The notes beneath the pieces are model-generated. The model was given only the letters and a program-made list of their open reading frames with translations, did not search any database and was not told where the DNA came from. The position numbers and the translations under genes are program-made. A stretch of 64,000 bases of DNA, from assembly GCF_009755815.1 (NCBI RefSeq), contig NZ_WRPK01000005.1, positions 372,001-436,000 of the forward strand. The letters are read 5' to 3'. The stretch is from Flavisphingomonas formosensis (GTDB lineage: Bacteria > Pseudomonadota > Alphaproteobacteria > Sphingomonadales > Sphingomonadaceae). Shown here piece by piece: positions 53,707 through 62,778 of the stretch. Each line of letters opens with the position of its first letter. Within the stretch, counting starts at the first letter, position 1.

Positions 53707-56700
53707 ATGGCACCGCATTTTATTTCTGCATTCGTAGCCGGCGTAAGCCTGATCGCGCTCGCTGCGCCCGCTTACGCGCAGCAGGACGCCGCTGCGCAGG
53801 ACGCAAAATCGCAGGCTTCGGCGGAGACGTCCGACAGCACCAAATCGGCAAATGGTGGCGATATCGTCGTCACCGGTTCGCGCATCGTGCGGAACGGCTA
53901 TACAGCACCGACACCCGTTACCGTCGCGACGGCAGAAGATTTGGTGAAGACGACGCCATCGAGCATTTCGGACGCACTCAACAAGCTTCCCCAATTCACC
54001 AATTCACTCAGCCCATCCAAGTCCGCTCTGAACTTCTCGAATGCACCGATTCACGGTAACGTCCTCAATCTTCGTGGCCTTGGCACCCCCAGCGCCAATC
54101 CGAAGGGGCCGCTGCGGACGCTGGTGCTGTTCGACGGGATGCGCGTTTCGCCTACGGAATATGTCGGCACGGTCGACACCAACGTGCTGCCACAGCTTCT
54201 GATGCAGCGTGTCGATGTCGTGACCGGCGGCGCCTCGGCGCAATGGGGTTCGGACGCCGTCGCAGGCGTCGTCAACTTCGTACTCGACAAGAATTTTACG
54301 GGCATCAAGGGCGTCGCCCAGGCCGGCGTCGCGCAGCGTGGCTATGCCGGCAACCAGCGGCTCGGCGCCGCCTATGGCACCGACTTCACCGGCGGCCGCG
54401 GCCACCTGCTGCTCAGCGGCGAATATTCGAACAATGACGGCATGCAGCGCAACGATCGCGATTTCGCGACGAAGGGTTACACTTATGTCGGTAGCGTCAT
54501 TGGTTGCGTGAACACCACGACTATTCCAACAGCCTGCAATCCGGGCGGTCAGTTGAACCCCTATACGATCGGTTCCGATATCCGGATTTCCGCCTTAGCG
54601 CCGAGCGGTCGCATCGTCGCATCCAGCGTTACGGGCAATCCATTCGTCGGACAGGTGATCAACAGCGACGGTAGCACACGCCCCTTCAACACGGGCACTG
54701 CCGTGGGCACGACGGGCTTTCAGTCTGGCGGCGACGGTTATACCATTCCAAACGACGGAACCGCCATTTCCCCGATGAAAACCTACCAGGCCTTCGGTCG
54801 AGCGAGTTATAAGCTGACCGACGACATCACGGCGTATGTCCAAGGCACTTGGTCTCGCACGGACATGCGTTATGTAACGCAGGTCAACGGCCTCGTCCCT
54901 TCATCGGAGTATGTCCAGATTTACAAGGGCAACCCCTATTTGTCGTCTGCGCTCGACGCGTCTTTGCCAACCACCAATGATTATCTTCGGGTGGGCCAAT
55001 ATGATGCGGGACAGCCCAAGCCCGTAGCCAAGGAGCGCACCGATTATTGGATGGCGACTGCCGGCCTGAACGGTACGCTCGGCCGGTTCAATTGGTCGGC
55101 TACCTATTCGCACGGCAGTTCCACCCACACGATGGCCAATTCCGGCCTTTACGATAACAACAAGCTCTATGCTGCCGTCGATGCGGTGGTCGATCCTTCG
55201 ACGGGACAAGTCACCTGCCGCGTCCTTCTCGATCCTACGCTGGCCAGCCAATATGCCGGGTGCAAACCGCTTGACGTGCTGCATGGCGATCCTTCGAAAT
55301 CGACACCCGAAGGCTATGCCTATGCGACTGGTACATCGCGTTATCGGGCGACGATCCGGCAGGATGCATTTGCGATCAATCTGAGTGGCAGCCTGTTTGA
55401 TCTGCCGGCTGGTCCAGTAGATTTCGCTGTCGGTGGTGAGTATCGTCATCAGTCGCTCAATCTGACGTCCAATGCAGACACGACTATCCTTCTATCCACG
55501 GCGGATCACGACTCCTATTTCAATGGCTTGCGCGGCGTACCTCCCACGGCTTCCGCGTTTTGGTTGACCAACGTCGGTCCGGCCAACGGTAAATTGAACG
55601 TAAAGGAAGGTTATATCGAGATCGGCGTACCGATCTTGAAGGATAAGCCCTTCTTCCGAGAATTGGGTATCAACGGTGCCGGTCGCATTACCGACTATTC
55701 TACATCTGGCACGGTGAAGACTTGGAAAGTGGGCGCGACATGGAAGCCGGTCGACGATCTGCTGCTGCGGGCCAACCTGTCGCGTGACATCCGTGCTCCC
55801 AACCTGTTCGAGCTCTATGCCGGACCACAAAGCGGTATCGGCATCGTCAACGACATCGCTATCAAGGATCCTAACGGAAACTTGATCTACGGAAGCGGTC
55901 TCAATCAGAACGTCAACACCGTCACCGTCGGCAATCCCGATCTAAAGCCGGAGAAGGCCAAGACCCTGACCATCGGTGGGGTGGTGACTCCTTCCTTCTT
56001 CCGTGGTTTCTCTCTTTCGGTCGACTATTATCGTATCAAGGTCGATAATCTGATCGACAGTTTGTCGGCACAGCAGATCATCACTAATTGCTACCAGGCG
56101 GGCGGTTCAGGCGTGGCGGAGTGTGGCTACATCTCGCGCCAGACGGCAACCAGCCTGCCTTCCCTCATTACGCTGTTGCCGCGCAACATCGCATTCCTCA
56201 AAACTGCGGGTCTCGATATCGACGCCAGCTATCGGACTCCATTGGGCAATGGGGCACTCGGCGTCCGCCTTTATGCCAATTACCTCTTCAAATTCGACAG
56301 CCAGCAATATGCCGGCGCGCCAATCGCCCATTATGCGGGCGTCAGCGTGGTAGGCAGCAATCCGGCGGGTTACCCCCGCTGGCGCGGCAATCTAACGATC
56401 GACTATTCGAACGGGCCGTTCGGCGTCACGATTGGCGAGCAATATATCGGCAAGATGCGGCTCGATATTCCCGGCCAGACGACGAAGGTGTATTTCGTTG
56501 ACGATCATGTGAAGCCGGTCTGGTATACCGATCTCGCCATCCGTTTCACCGTGCCGCACGGCAATGGCAATTTCGAGCTATTCGGCAACATCAACAATCT
56601 GTTCGACAAGAAACCGCCGCTGATACCGGGCACGGTTCCCGGCGTGAACCTGCCGACCAATATCGCCGTCTATGATTTCATCGGCCGGGCCTTCACGGCG

Positions 56701-56721
56701 GGTGCCCGCTTTAAATTCTAA
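53707..56721 (+). CDS. TonB-dependent receptor, large (outer membrane)
   Basis: The 1004-aa receptor has a signal peptide (to ALAAPAYAQ, about residue 25), a TonB-box-like stretch before GGDIVVTGSRIVRNGY, and a plug at about 55-200 with QRVDVVTGGASAQWGSDAVA. The barrel contains LSRDIRAPNLFELYAGPQ and NPDLKPEKAKTLTIGG and ends in AFTAGARFKF. This is the non-siderophore class common in sphingomonads for organic substrates. A strong GGGAGGGG lies 6 bases before the ATG. The gene is visibly less GC-rich than its surroundings, especially 54480-56100. It likely imports the hydrophobic substrate of the island. Confidence 0.93.
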   Translation: MAPHFISAFVAGVSLIALAAPAYAQQDAAAQDAKSQASAETSDSTKSANGGDIVVTGSRIVRNGYTAPTPVTVATAEDLVKTTPSSISDALNKLPQFTNSLSPSKSALNFSNAPIHGNVLNLRGLGTPSANPKGPLRTLVLFDGMRVSPTEYVGTVDTNVLPQLLMQRVDVVTGGASAQWGSDAVAGVVNFVLDKNFTGIKGVAQAGVAQRGYAGNQRLGAAYGTDFTGGRGHLLLSGEYSNNDGMQRNDRDFATKGYTYVGSVIGCVNTTTIPTACNPGGQLNPYTIGSDIRISALAPSGRIVASSVTGNPFVGQVINSDGSTRPFNTGTAVGTTGFQSGGDGYTIPNDGTAISPMKTYQAFGRASYKLTDDITAYVQGTWSRTDMRYVTQVNGLVPSSEYVQIYKGNPYLSSALDASLPTTNDYLRVGQYDAGQPKPVAKERTDYWMATAGLNGTLGRFNWSATYSHGSSTHTMANSGLYDNNKLYAAVDAVVDPSTGQVTCRVLLDPTLASQYAGCKPLDVLHGDPSKSTPEGYAYATGTSRYRATIRQDAFAINLSGSLFDLPAGPVDFAVGGEYRHQSLNLTSNADTTILLSTADHDSYFNGLRGVPPTASAFWLTNVGPANGKLNVKEGYIEIGVPILKDKPFFRELGINGAGRITDYSTSGTVKTWKVGATWKPVDDLLLRANLSRDIRAPNLFELYAGPQSGIGIVNDIAIKDPNGNLIYGSGLNQNVNTVTVGNPDLKPEKAKTLTIGGVVTPSFFRGFSLSVDYYRIKVDNLIDSLSAQQIITNCYQAGGSGVAECGYISRQTATSLPSLITLLPRNIAFLKTAGLDIDASYRTPLGNGALGVRLYANYLFKFDSQQYAGAPIAHYAGVSVVGSNPAGYPRWRGNLTIDYSNGPFGVTIGEQYIGKMRLDIPGQTTKVYFVDDHVKPVWYTDLAIRFTVPHGNGNFELFGNINNLFDKKPPLIPGTVPGVNLPTNIAVYDFIGRAFTAGARFKF

Positions 56722-56725
56722 GGCA

Positions 56726-56750
56726 GTTGATCGGACTCCATCGGATCAAC
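56726..56750. terminator. hairpin after the TonB receptor gene
   Basis: GTTGATC (56726-56732) pairs with GATCAAC (56744-56750), extendable with one mismatch to ten bases, five bases after the stop. A pyrimidine-rich but not T-only stretch follows. It is a plausible terminator. Confidence 0.4.
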
Positions 56751-57060
56751 CACCCTTAGTCTTTCCGTTACCGCGATTTCCGAGCCAGCTGCTTCGAAAT
56801 CGCTCCAGCGTCGCAGCTGCCGGGATTTTGCCCGTCGGCGTTTGAAGGAGCCGTCGGTCCCTCTCCCCGAGACCGGCGGCTCTGTCGTCTGAAACGTTGC
56901 CGTACCGGGCGGAAACGCTCCGGTTTGGGATCCCGCATTTCCAGAGCAATCTGCGCGATCTGTGAATCGCACAGCTTGCTCTAAGCCTTTGTGGTCGCAT
57001 CCTTTGCGCGGAAGACCGGTTTCCGCTTCTCCGCACGATGCTCTAGCCGCCGACCGTCCG
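56751..57060. repeat. intergenic region with a dispersed alphaproteobacterial repeat
   Basis: The 375-base gap holds no credible gene. Its right half (about 56940-57050) reads on the minus strand TAGAGCATCGTGCGGAGAAG, then a GCGGAA/TTCCGC stem (57009-57014, 57022-57027), and TTAGAGCAAGC. From memory this resembles a widespread intergenic repeat of alphaproteobacteria. The left half shows nothing I can name. Confidence 0.5.
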
Positions 57061-57096
57061 GCAATTGAAGATGCGCTCAGGAAGAGGAGGAGATGA

Positions 57097-57897
57097 ATGC
57101 GGGTCGACGGTCCGGATCAGCCGGTGCTGCTGGCCATGGAACAGGGGATCGCCCGCGTCACGCTCAATCGTCCGGATCGGCTCAACGCCTTAACGGTGGA
57201 GCTGCACGAACGCCTGTTGGAGATTCTGGACATGCTCGAAGCGCGGCGAGACGTTCGCGTGATGCTGCTGACCGGATCCGGCCGTGCCTTTTCCGCTGGA
57301 CAGGATCTGGGCGAGCGTGACGTGGACGGCGATGCGCCGCTCGATCTCGGCGCGAACATCGAGACATATTATAATCCGTTGGTCCGCCGGCTGGTGGCGC
57401 TGCCATTTCCGCTGATCTGCGCGGTCAATGGAGTGGCGGCTGGCGCGGGTGCGAACATCGCGCTGCTCGGCGACATCGTGATCGCGAAGGAGAGCGCCCG
57501 CTTCATCCAGTCCTTCGCCCGCATCGGGCTCATGCCCGACAGCGGCGGGACCTGGACACTGCCTCATCTCGTCGGCCAGCCGAGGGCACTTGCCCTCGCG
57601 ATGACGGGCGATCCGATCGACGCGCGCCGGGCGGCGGATTGGGGCATGATCTGGAAGGCCGTGCCCGACGCCGAGTTCGATGCGGAGGTGGAGTCTTTCG
57701 CCCGGCGCCTTGCTGCTGCGCCCACGTCCGCGCTGGTAGCGATCCGTGGTGCAGTCCGCAGCGCGTGGGACAGGACGCTCGATGCGCAACTCGATCTCGA
57801 ACGCGACGAACAGCGGCTGCTCGGCCGCAACGACGATTATCGAGAGGGCGTCCGTGCCTTCAAGGCGAAGCGCCAGCCGCGGTTTACGGGGCGCTGA
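57097..57897 (+). CDS. enoyl-CoA hydratase/isomerase, PaaG-like
   Basis: AGGAGGAG precedes the ATG at 57097. The 266-aa crotonase-fold protein has oxyanion segments GRAFSAGQDLGE and GVAAGAGANIALLGD. The two hydratase Glu positions are Asn and Ser, while RIGLMPDSGGTWTLPHLVG carries the Asp of PaaG-type isomerases. PaaG isomerises the ring epoxide of phenylacetyl-CoA and shifts double bonds. Other paa genes are absent here, so a double-bond isomerase for the island's substrate is more likely than phenylacetate degradation. It is 375 bases after the TonB receptor. Confidence 0.87.
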   Translation: MRVDGPDQPVLLAMEQGIARVTLNRPDRLNALTVELHERLLEILDMLEARRDVRVMLLTGSGRAFSAGQDLGERDVDGDAPLDLGANIETYYNPLVRRLVALPFPLICAVNGVAAGAGANIALLGDIVIAKESARFIQSFARIGLMPDSGGTWTLPHLVGQPRALALAMTGDPIDARRAADWGMIWKAVPDAEFDAEVESFARRLAAAPTSALVAIRGAVRSAWDRTLDAQLDLERDEQRLLGRNDDYREGVRAFKAKRQPRFTGR

Positions 57898-58090
57898 ACC
57901 GAAGCCGCCTCATCAGCGCAGCCCGGATAGTTCCAGTTTTTCAAGGACGTTAAATCCTCTTTGCCGTATGAAACCGATATTGGACATATGGAAAAATTAA
58001 CGTTGGATTGAGAATGGTTTCGGCTAAGGGCGGGCCAGTTGGTCTGCTATGGCCGGCAAGAGGGCGTGGGGCCCTCGACCAGAGGATCCT

Positions 58091-58267
58091 ATGGAATTCG
58101 TAAGACGACTGATCGGGCCATTGGGCGCCTGTAGCCGAGGCAATCACAAGGTGGATCGGCAGCGCGTCCGCCATGTGAAGGGCGATCTGCACGCTACCTG
58201 CAAGCGTTGCGGTCAGCCGCTCGTACGCTACGGCCCGGACGACTGGCGCCCACTCGACCAAGGCTGA
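58091..58267 (+). CDS. small Cys/His-motif protein, unknown function
   Basis: The ATG at 58091 follows AGAGGATCCT; the frame is also open from 58049. The 58-aa product (MEFVRRLIGPLG at the start) has Cys-x4-His (ACSRGNH) and, about 20 residues later, ATCKRCGQPLVRYG. One Cys, one His and a CxxC pair could bind one zinc, as in a small zinc ribbon. The second half with GQPLVRY and WRPL looks conserved-protein-like. I do not recognise the family. It stands alone, followed by a strong convergent hairpin. Confidence 0.6.
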   Translation: MEFVRRLIGPLGACSRGNHKVDRQRVRHVKGDLHATCKRCGQPLVRYGPDDWRPLDQG

Positions 58268-58291
58268 CCAAGCCTGTTTGACGGATATATT

Positions 58292-58325
58292 CGAAGCGGC
58301 GGTCTCCAGGCCGACCGCCGCTTCG
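58292..58325. terminator. bidirectional terminator hairpin
   Basis: CGAAGCGGCGGTC (58292-58304) and GACCGCCGCTTCG (58313-58325) form a perfect 13-base stem with an 8-base loop. It lies between the convergent small-protein gene and htpG, 24 bases after the former's stop. It can serve both directions. Confidence 0.65.
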
Positions 58326-58347
58326 TCTGTTCAGGGACGGGTGGTCG

Positions 58348-60231
58348 TCAACCCGCCGCCTTGCCGATCACGCGCGCCAGTCGTGCCGAGAAGGCAGAAG
58401 GATCGGCAGGCAATTCGCCGTCGGCGATGCGCGCTTCGTCCAGCAGCAGATGGGCGGCATCCTCACGCAGCGACGCGGCTTCTTCGCCCAGCACGCCGAG
58501 GCGGGTGATCAGCGCGTGGCGCGGATTGATCTCCAGCACCGGCTTGGTCGCGGAGCCGAGCCGGCCGGCATTGGCCAGCAGCTTCTCCAGCTGCCGATCC
58601 ATGCCCTGCTCCGATGCGACGAGACAGACGGCGCTGTCGGTCAGTCGCTCCGATGCACGCACGTCCGACACGGCATCGCCGAGCACCGTCTTCACATAAG
58701 CGATGAAAGCGCCCACCTCTTCCGAGGCGGCTGCCGGCGCCTCGCCCTCGGGGAGGGGAATCAGGCCGAGATCGGCGAGACCCTGCGTCACCGATTTGAA
58801 CGGCTTGCCTTCATAGTCGGCGCCGGCGGTGACCCAGAAGCTGTCGACCTGATCGGTCAGCAGCAGCACCTCGATGCCGCGCGCGCGGAAGCCCTCGAGT
58901 TGCGGCGACTTGGCGAGGCGGTCGAGATCCGAGCCGGTGGCATAATAGATGGCGGTCTGATTGTCCTTGAGGCCGGCGGCATAATCCTTGAGCGAGCGCC
59001 AGCCTTCGCCGGACGCCGTCGTCTTGAAGCGGGCAAGCGAGAGCAGCGTCTCGCGGCGGGCAAAATCCTCGTAGAGCCCCTCTTTGAGCACCGCGCCGAA
59101 ATTGTCCCAGATCTTGAGATAGCGCTCGGTGTCGTTGGACGACAGCTTCTCGAGCTCGGCGAGGACGCGGTTGGAAACGCCTTTCTGAATCGCGGCGAGC
59201 ACCGGGCTTTCCTGGATCATCTCGCGCGAGACATTGAGCGGCAGATCCGCGGAATCGACCAGGCCGCGCACGAACCGCAAATAGCGCGGCAGGATCTGCG
59301 CCTCGTCGGTGATGAAGACGCGGCGGACATAGAGCTTCATCCGACCGCCGCGATCGGGATCGAACAGATCGAACGGGCGCGTCTCCGGCACGAAGGCGAG
59401 CACCGAATATTCGTGGAGACCCTCGGCGCGATAATGGAGGGTCAGTGCCGGCTCGTCGAACTGGCCAGCCACGCTGCGATAGAAATCCTTATATTCCTCG
59501 GCCGTGATCTCGCTGCGCGGCTTCGTCCACAGCGCCGCGCCGTCGGCGATCTGCCGCGGCTCCGCATCGGGCGTGTCACGCAGGAAGATCGGCACGGGCA
59601 CATGGCCGGAATGGGATTTGACGCTGTGCTCGGCGGTGTACGGCTGGGTATAGCCGGCCGCGTCCTCCTTGAGGTGGAGGATGACGCGCGTGCCGCGGGC
59701 CGGGGCCTCATCCGTGTCGATCGCCTGGATGGTGTAGGTACCGAGCCCGTCCGACGACCAGCGGGCCGCGCCCTCGCTGCCCGCGCGGCGCGAAACGACG
59801 TCGACATGATCCGCGACCATGAAAGCCGAATAGAAACCGACGCCGAACTGCCCGATGAGCTGGCTTCCCTCCGCATCCTTCGACGCGGCGATCCTGTCCA
59901 TGAATGCCCGGGTTCCGGAACGGGCGATGGTGCCGAGCGCTTCGGCCAGCTCGACCTCGCTCATGCCGATTCCATTATCCTCGACGACGAGCTGTCGCTT
60001 GTCCGCGTCCAGCGTCACGGTGATCCGCGGCTGGCCGTCATCGCCGAGCAGGGCAGGGTCGCTGAGCCCCTCGTAGCGGAGTTTCTCGCACGCGTCGGCT
60101 GCGTTCGAGATCAACTCCCGCAGGAACACCTCCTTGTCCGAATAGACCGAATGCACCATCAGGTGCAGCAGCCTGGCGACATCGGCCTCGAACGAGCGGG
60201 TCTCCGGCGCAGAGTCGGTCGTGGTCGTCAT
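58348..60231 (-). CDS. htpG: molecular chaperone HtpG (Hsp90)
   Basis: The start at 60231 (MTTTTDSAPETRSFEADV) is typical of the family; the frame's further extension crosses the upstream gene's end. The 627-aa protein has the GHKL ATPase domain: FLRELISNAADACEKLRY, VEDNGIGMSEVELAEALG and IGQFGVGFYSAFMVADHV. The middle domain includes YVRRVFITDEAQILPRYLRF and SREMIQESPVLAAIQK. The C-terminal dimerisation domain ends the protein. It folds and protects cytoplasmic proteins under stress. It is not part of the catabolic island. Confidence 0.97.
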   Translation of the reverse strand: MTTTTDSAPETRSFEADVARLLHLMVHSVYSDKEVFLRELISNAADACEKLRYEGLSDPALLGDDGQPRITVTLDADKRQLVVEDNGIGMSEVELAEALGTIARSGTRAFMDRIAASKDAEGSQLIGQFGVGFYSAFMVADHVDVVSRRAGSEGAARWSSDGLGTYTIQAIDTDEAPARGTRVILHLKEDAAGYTQPYTAEHSVKSHSGHVPVPIFLRDTPDAEPRQIADGAALWTKPRSEITAEEYKDFYRSVAGQFDEPALTLHYRAEGLHEYSVLAFVPETRPFDLFDPDRGGRMKLYVRRVFITDEAQILPRYLRFVRGLVDSADLPLNVSREMIQESPVLAAIQKGVSNRVLAELEKLSSNDTERYLKIWDNFGAVLKEGLYEDFARRETLLSLARFKTTASGEGWRSLKDYAAGLKDNQTAIYYATGSDLDRLAKSPQLEGFRARGIEVLLLTDQVDSFWVTAGADYEGKPFKSVTQGLADLGLIPLPEGEAPAAASEEVGAFIAYVKTVLGDAVSDVRASERLTDSAVCLVASEQGMDRQLEKLLANAGRLGSATKPVLEINPRHALITRLGVLGEEAASLREDAAHLLLDEARIADGELPADPSAFSARLARVIGKAAG

Positions 60232-60292
60232 GGTGATCTTCCATCTCCTCCAATCGATTTGGTCGAGCAGATGGCTGGCGCGCCGCGGCCTT

Positions 60293-61435
60293 TCAAGATG
60301 CTTTGGCGATGGCGGGCGACCGGGGCAGCCTGCCGCCGAGCGCGTCCAGTATCGCCGCGGCGGCGCGGGCGGGCGCTCCCCCTTCCGTATCGCCCAGCGA
60401 CGCGCGCGCATAAGCCTCCTGCGCGGCGCGGTAGATCGGGTGGCTCTCGCTCGCCCGCATCAGCGCGGCAAATATCTGGTCCGGCTCCTCTATCACCTCG
60501 CCGCAGGCCCATTGGGCATAGGAGGGATCGCCGCGCCAGGCGGCATTCTGCGCATTGAGGAAGACGCAGGGCCGCGGACGAGCAAGGAACTCTATCACCT
60601 GGCTGGAGGTGTCGCCGAGATAGATGTCGGCCGCCGCGGTGTAGCTGCCGTCGATCATCGCGAAACTGTCCAGATCGGCGTGGACGTGCGGCAGCCCGGC
60701 CACTTCGGCCAGCAGCGGCCGGATCTCGGGCGCATTTTCGATCAGGCGTTGATGGGGCGCGAGGATCACGTTGAAACGATCCTGTGCCGCCAGCATGCGG
60801 ACGACCCCGGCTCCCCAGAGCGGCCAGGAGGAGCGGTGCGCCTGCCAGTGCGGCGTGTAGAGCAGCACCGGGCGCGGTTCGGCGAAGGGCAAGGCCGGCT
60901 GGCTGCGCTGGCGGAAGGCGGATTTGACATAGCCCGTCGCCAGGATCCGGTCCGGCGCGAAGCCCCGGTCCAGATAGGTCTGCCGCTCGCGCTCGCTGGG
61001 CACCAGCGTCAGCCAGGGGCTCCTGCGTCGGCGGTCGTCGCGCGCACTCATCGATCCGACGCCATGGGAGGTCTTCACGAAGCGGCAGGGCAGGGGCAGC
61101 AGCGTCGGCAGCCACAGGCTGGTCTGTTCCGCGCAGACGACCACCGACGTCCGCAGCATCGCGGGAATCAGCCGTGCGAGCATCGGCAGCTTGGGCGGCA
61201 GATCGAGCGTCATGCTGTCGGCGGTCTGCACGCGGAAACCCGGCGCGCGCCGGATCCGGGCGGTGGGCCGGGGCAGGGACGGCAGCCAGGCGGAGAGCAA
61301 GGCCTCATGCGTGCTGGTGCTCACCCACAGATCGATCGGCACGTCGCTGGCGGCAGAGAGCGCCTCGACGATGGGATAGAGGTGCGGGATCAGCAGCGTC
61401 TCGCCCAGGAAGAGAAAGGCTATCCGATCCTTCAC
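60293..61435 (-). CDS. CDP-glycerol glycerophosphotransferase-like protein
   Basis: The 380-aa protein has a two-lobed GT-B-like pattern: SHGVGSMSARDD in the middle, then LYTPHWQAHRSSWPLWG, ILAPHQRLIEN and a C-terminal DSFAMIDGSYTAAADIYLGD followed by TSSQVIEFL. The last two match the nucleotide-binding part of the CDP-glycerol/TagF-type transferase family. No signal peptide is present. It may transfer a polyol phosphate to an envelope glycan, or be a related glycosyltransferase. It overlaps the PLD-family gene by four bases, so the two work in one operon. Confidence 0.75.
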   Translation of the reverse strand: MKDRIAFLFLGETLLIPHLYPIVEALSAASDVPIDLWVSTSTHEALLSAWLPSLPRPTARIRRAPGFRVQTADSMTLDLPPKLPMLARLIPAMLRTSVVVCAEQTSLWLPTLLPLPCRFVKTSHGVGSMSARDDRRRRSPWLTLVPSERERQTYLDRGFAPDRILATGYVKSAFRQRSQPALPFAEPRPVLLYTPHWQAHRSSWPLWGAGVVRMLAAQDRFNVILAPHQRLIENAPEIRPLLAEVAGLPHVHADLDSFAMIDGSYTAAADIYLGDTSSQVIEFLARPRPCVFLNAQNAAWRGDPSYAQWACGEVIEEPDQIFAALMRASESHPIYRAAQEAYARASLGDTEGGAPARAAAAILDALGGRLPRSPAIAKAS

Positions 61436-62454
61436 GGCCCTGCATATCCTCCGGCCTGCTCCGCCAGCATCTCATCCCACCGCCCGGCGAAGGCATCGAA
61501 CAGAGCGGCATCGCGGCTGACGGCGAAGATCTCGTGATTGAGCCAGCGCGACGTGAGCGTGAGATTGAGGCTGCCGAAACCCGTCCAGCGCCCGTCCGGC
61601 CCGTCGGCCAGCAGAAACTTGCTGTGCATCGGCAGCTCCTCGGGATGGCGATAGCGGGTGAAGCCGATACCGCCTGCCGCGATGCGCCGCTCGATCCGCC
61701 GGGGCACGCGGCGTTCGGTCGCCTCGGTCAGCAGCTCGACGCGGACGCCGCGCCGCGCGAGCGCGATCAGCCGCCGCGCCATGCCCGGATCGCGCAGATG
61801 CGAGACGGCGAGCCGCAACCGCGAGCCGGCTGGCAACGCGGAGAGCATGCGATCAAGCGGGTGGCTGCGACGAGGAAAGAAATAGATCGCGATTTCTGAT
61901 GCTTCGATCGGGCTATTGAGCGCCCGCGAAAAGCGCTGTCCGATCGACCGGAGCCGGGAGTGGAGCAGATCGACATGCGTCATCAGCGGGGCGACGACCG
62001 GACCGTTCAACGCGACCAGATAATTGTGCCCGCGGTCCTGATCGCCAATGGCGCGGATGACGCGCGGATCGGGCTGTTCATTGCCGGATGGGTTGAACGA
62101 TCCGATAAGGGCGGTTGGGACAGGGTGGCTGAAGCAGTAGAGCTTCTCGTGCAGATGGCGGAAGGCGCCACGGTGGACGAGCCCGATGCCGGCGCCAATG
62201 CCGTCGACCGAATCGGCCAGCATTGCGATCACCGCCTGGTTGGCGTTGCGCAGCCGTGGCGCGCCCTCGATCGCCAGGCGGACGCGGACGCCGCGCCGAT
62301 GCGCGCGGATCAAGGAGGCCGCCAGCCTTTCGTCGCGGAAATAATAGGTTGCCCAGCGTATCACCCCGCCGGAAGGAACCGCATCGATGCGCTCTTCCAA
62401 CAGATCACGCAGGCGTCCCGGCCGATCGGGGCCGCCGAAAAAGACCTGCATCAA
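61432..62454 (-). CDS. phospholipase D-family protein (cardiolipin-synthase-like), one HKD motif incomplete
   Basis: The 340-aa protein has two PLD repeats. The second is complete: MHSKFLLADG with Asp at the right place, then GFGSLNLT. The first reads LHEKLYCFS, keeping His and Lys but with Ser instead of Asp, followed by IGSFNPSG. Active PLD enzymes need the His and Lys of both, so it may still work. No transmembrane segment is seen. It could form or cleave a phosphodiester in lipid or envelope polymers, in line with the polyol-phosphate transferase encoded next (4-base overlap). Confidence 0.82.
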   Translation of the reverse strand: MMQVFFGGPDRPGRLRDLLEERIDAVPSGGVIRWATYYFRDERLAASLIRAHRRGVRVRLAIEGAPRLRNANQAVIAMLADSVDGIGAGIGLVHRGAFRHLHEKLYCFSHPVPTALIGSFNPSGNEQPDPRVIRAIGDQDRGHNYLVALNGPVVAPLMTHVDLLHSRLRSIGQRFSRALNSPIEASEIAIYFFPRRSHPLDRMLSALPAGSRLRLAVSHLRDPGMARRLIALARRGVRVELLTEATERRVPRRIERRIAAGGIGFTRYRHPEELPMHSKFLLADGPDGRWTGFGSLNLTLTSRWLNHEIFAVSRDAALFDAFAGRWDEMLAEQAGGYAGP

Positions 62455-62473
62455 TCCCCTGCGGCCCGCCCGT

Positions 62474-62707
62474 TCATTGCCAGAGCATGATCGCGGCGAC
62501 GAAGGCCGCGGCGGCGCACAAGGTCGCCGTGACTGGGACCAGCGGCGTCATCAGCCGCCGCACGTGCCGCGCCGATCTGCCGGTCGGATCCGCTGCGGGC
62601 CGGGATGTAGAGGCCGCAGTGATGCGCATCCAATCCTCGAAGGAGATGCGGCCTGTCTCCGCCTGGCGCGAGTCGCGATTCGGGTCCATGCACGGATGGT
62701 CTGACAC
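62474..62707 (-). CDS. small membrane protein, unknown function
   Basis: The frame starts with GTG at 62707 (MSDHPCMDPN), or with ATG at 62689 (MDPNRDSRQ). The product of 71-77 aa has a polar N-terminal part (ISFEDWMRITAAS) and a single hydrophobic C-terminal helix TPLVPVTATLCAAAAFVAAI, like a tail-anchored protein. It lies 19 bases upstream of the PLD-family gene on the same strand. I do not recognise the family and coding is not certain. Confidence 0.45.
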   Translation of the reverse strand: MSDHPCMDPNRDSRQAETGRISFEDWMRITAASTSRPAADPTGRSARHVRRLMTPLVPVTATLCAAAAFVAAIMLWQ

Positions 62708-62778
62708 TATGCGGCGAGACTCAAGATAGCCGATGCGACCCCGAGGAAAGTCCGTGTCGCATCCGGGCCGGCCCGAGC

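Noticed and set aside
58450-60558. Plus-strand open frame of 702 codons over htpG
   Set aside because: htpG on the other strand is unmistakable; the frame is a codon-bias shadow.
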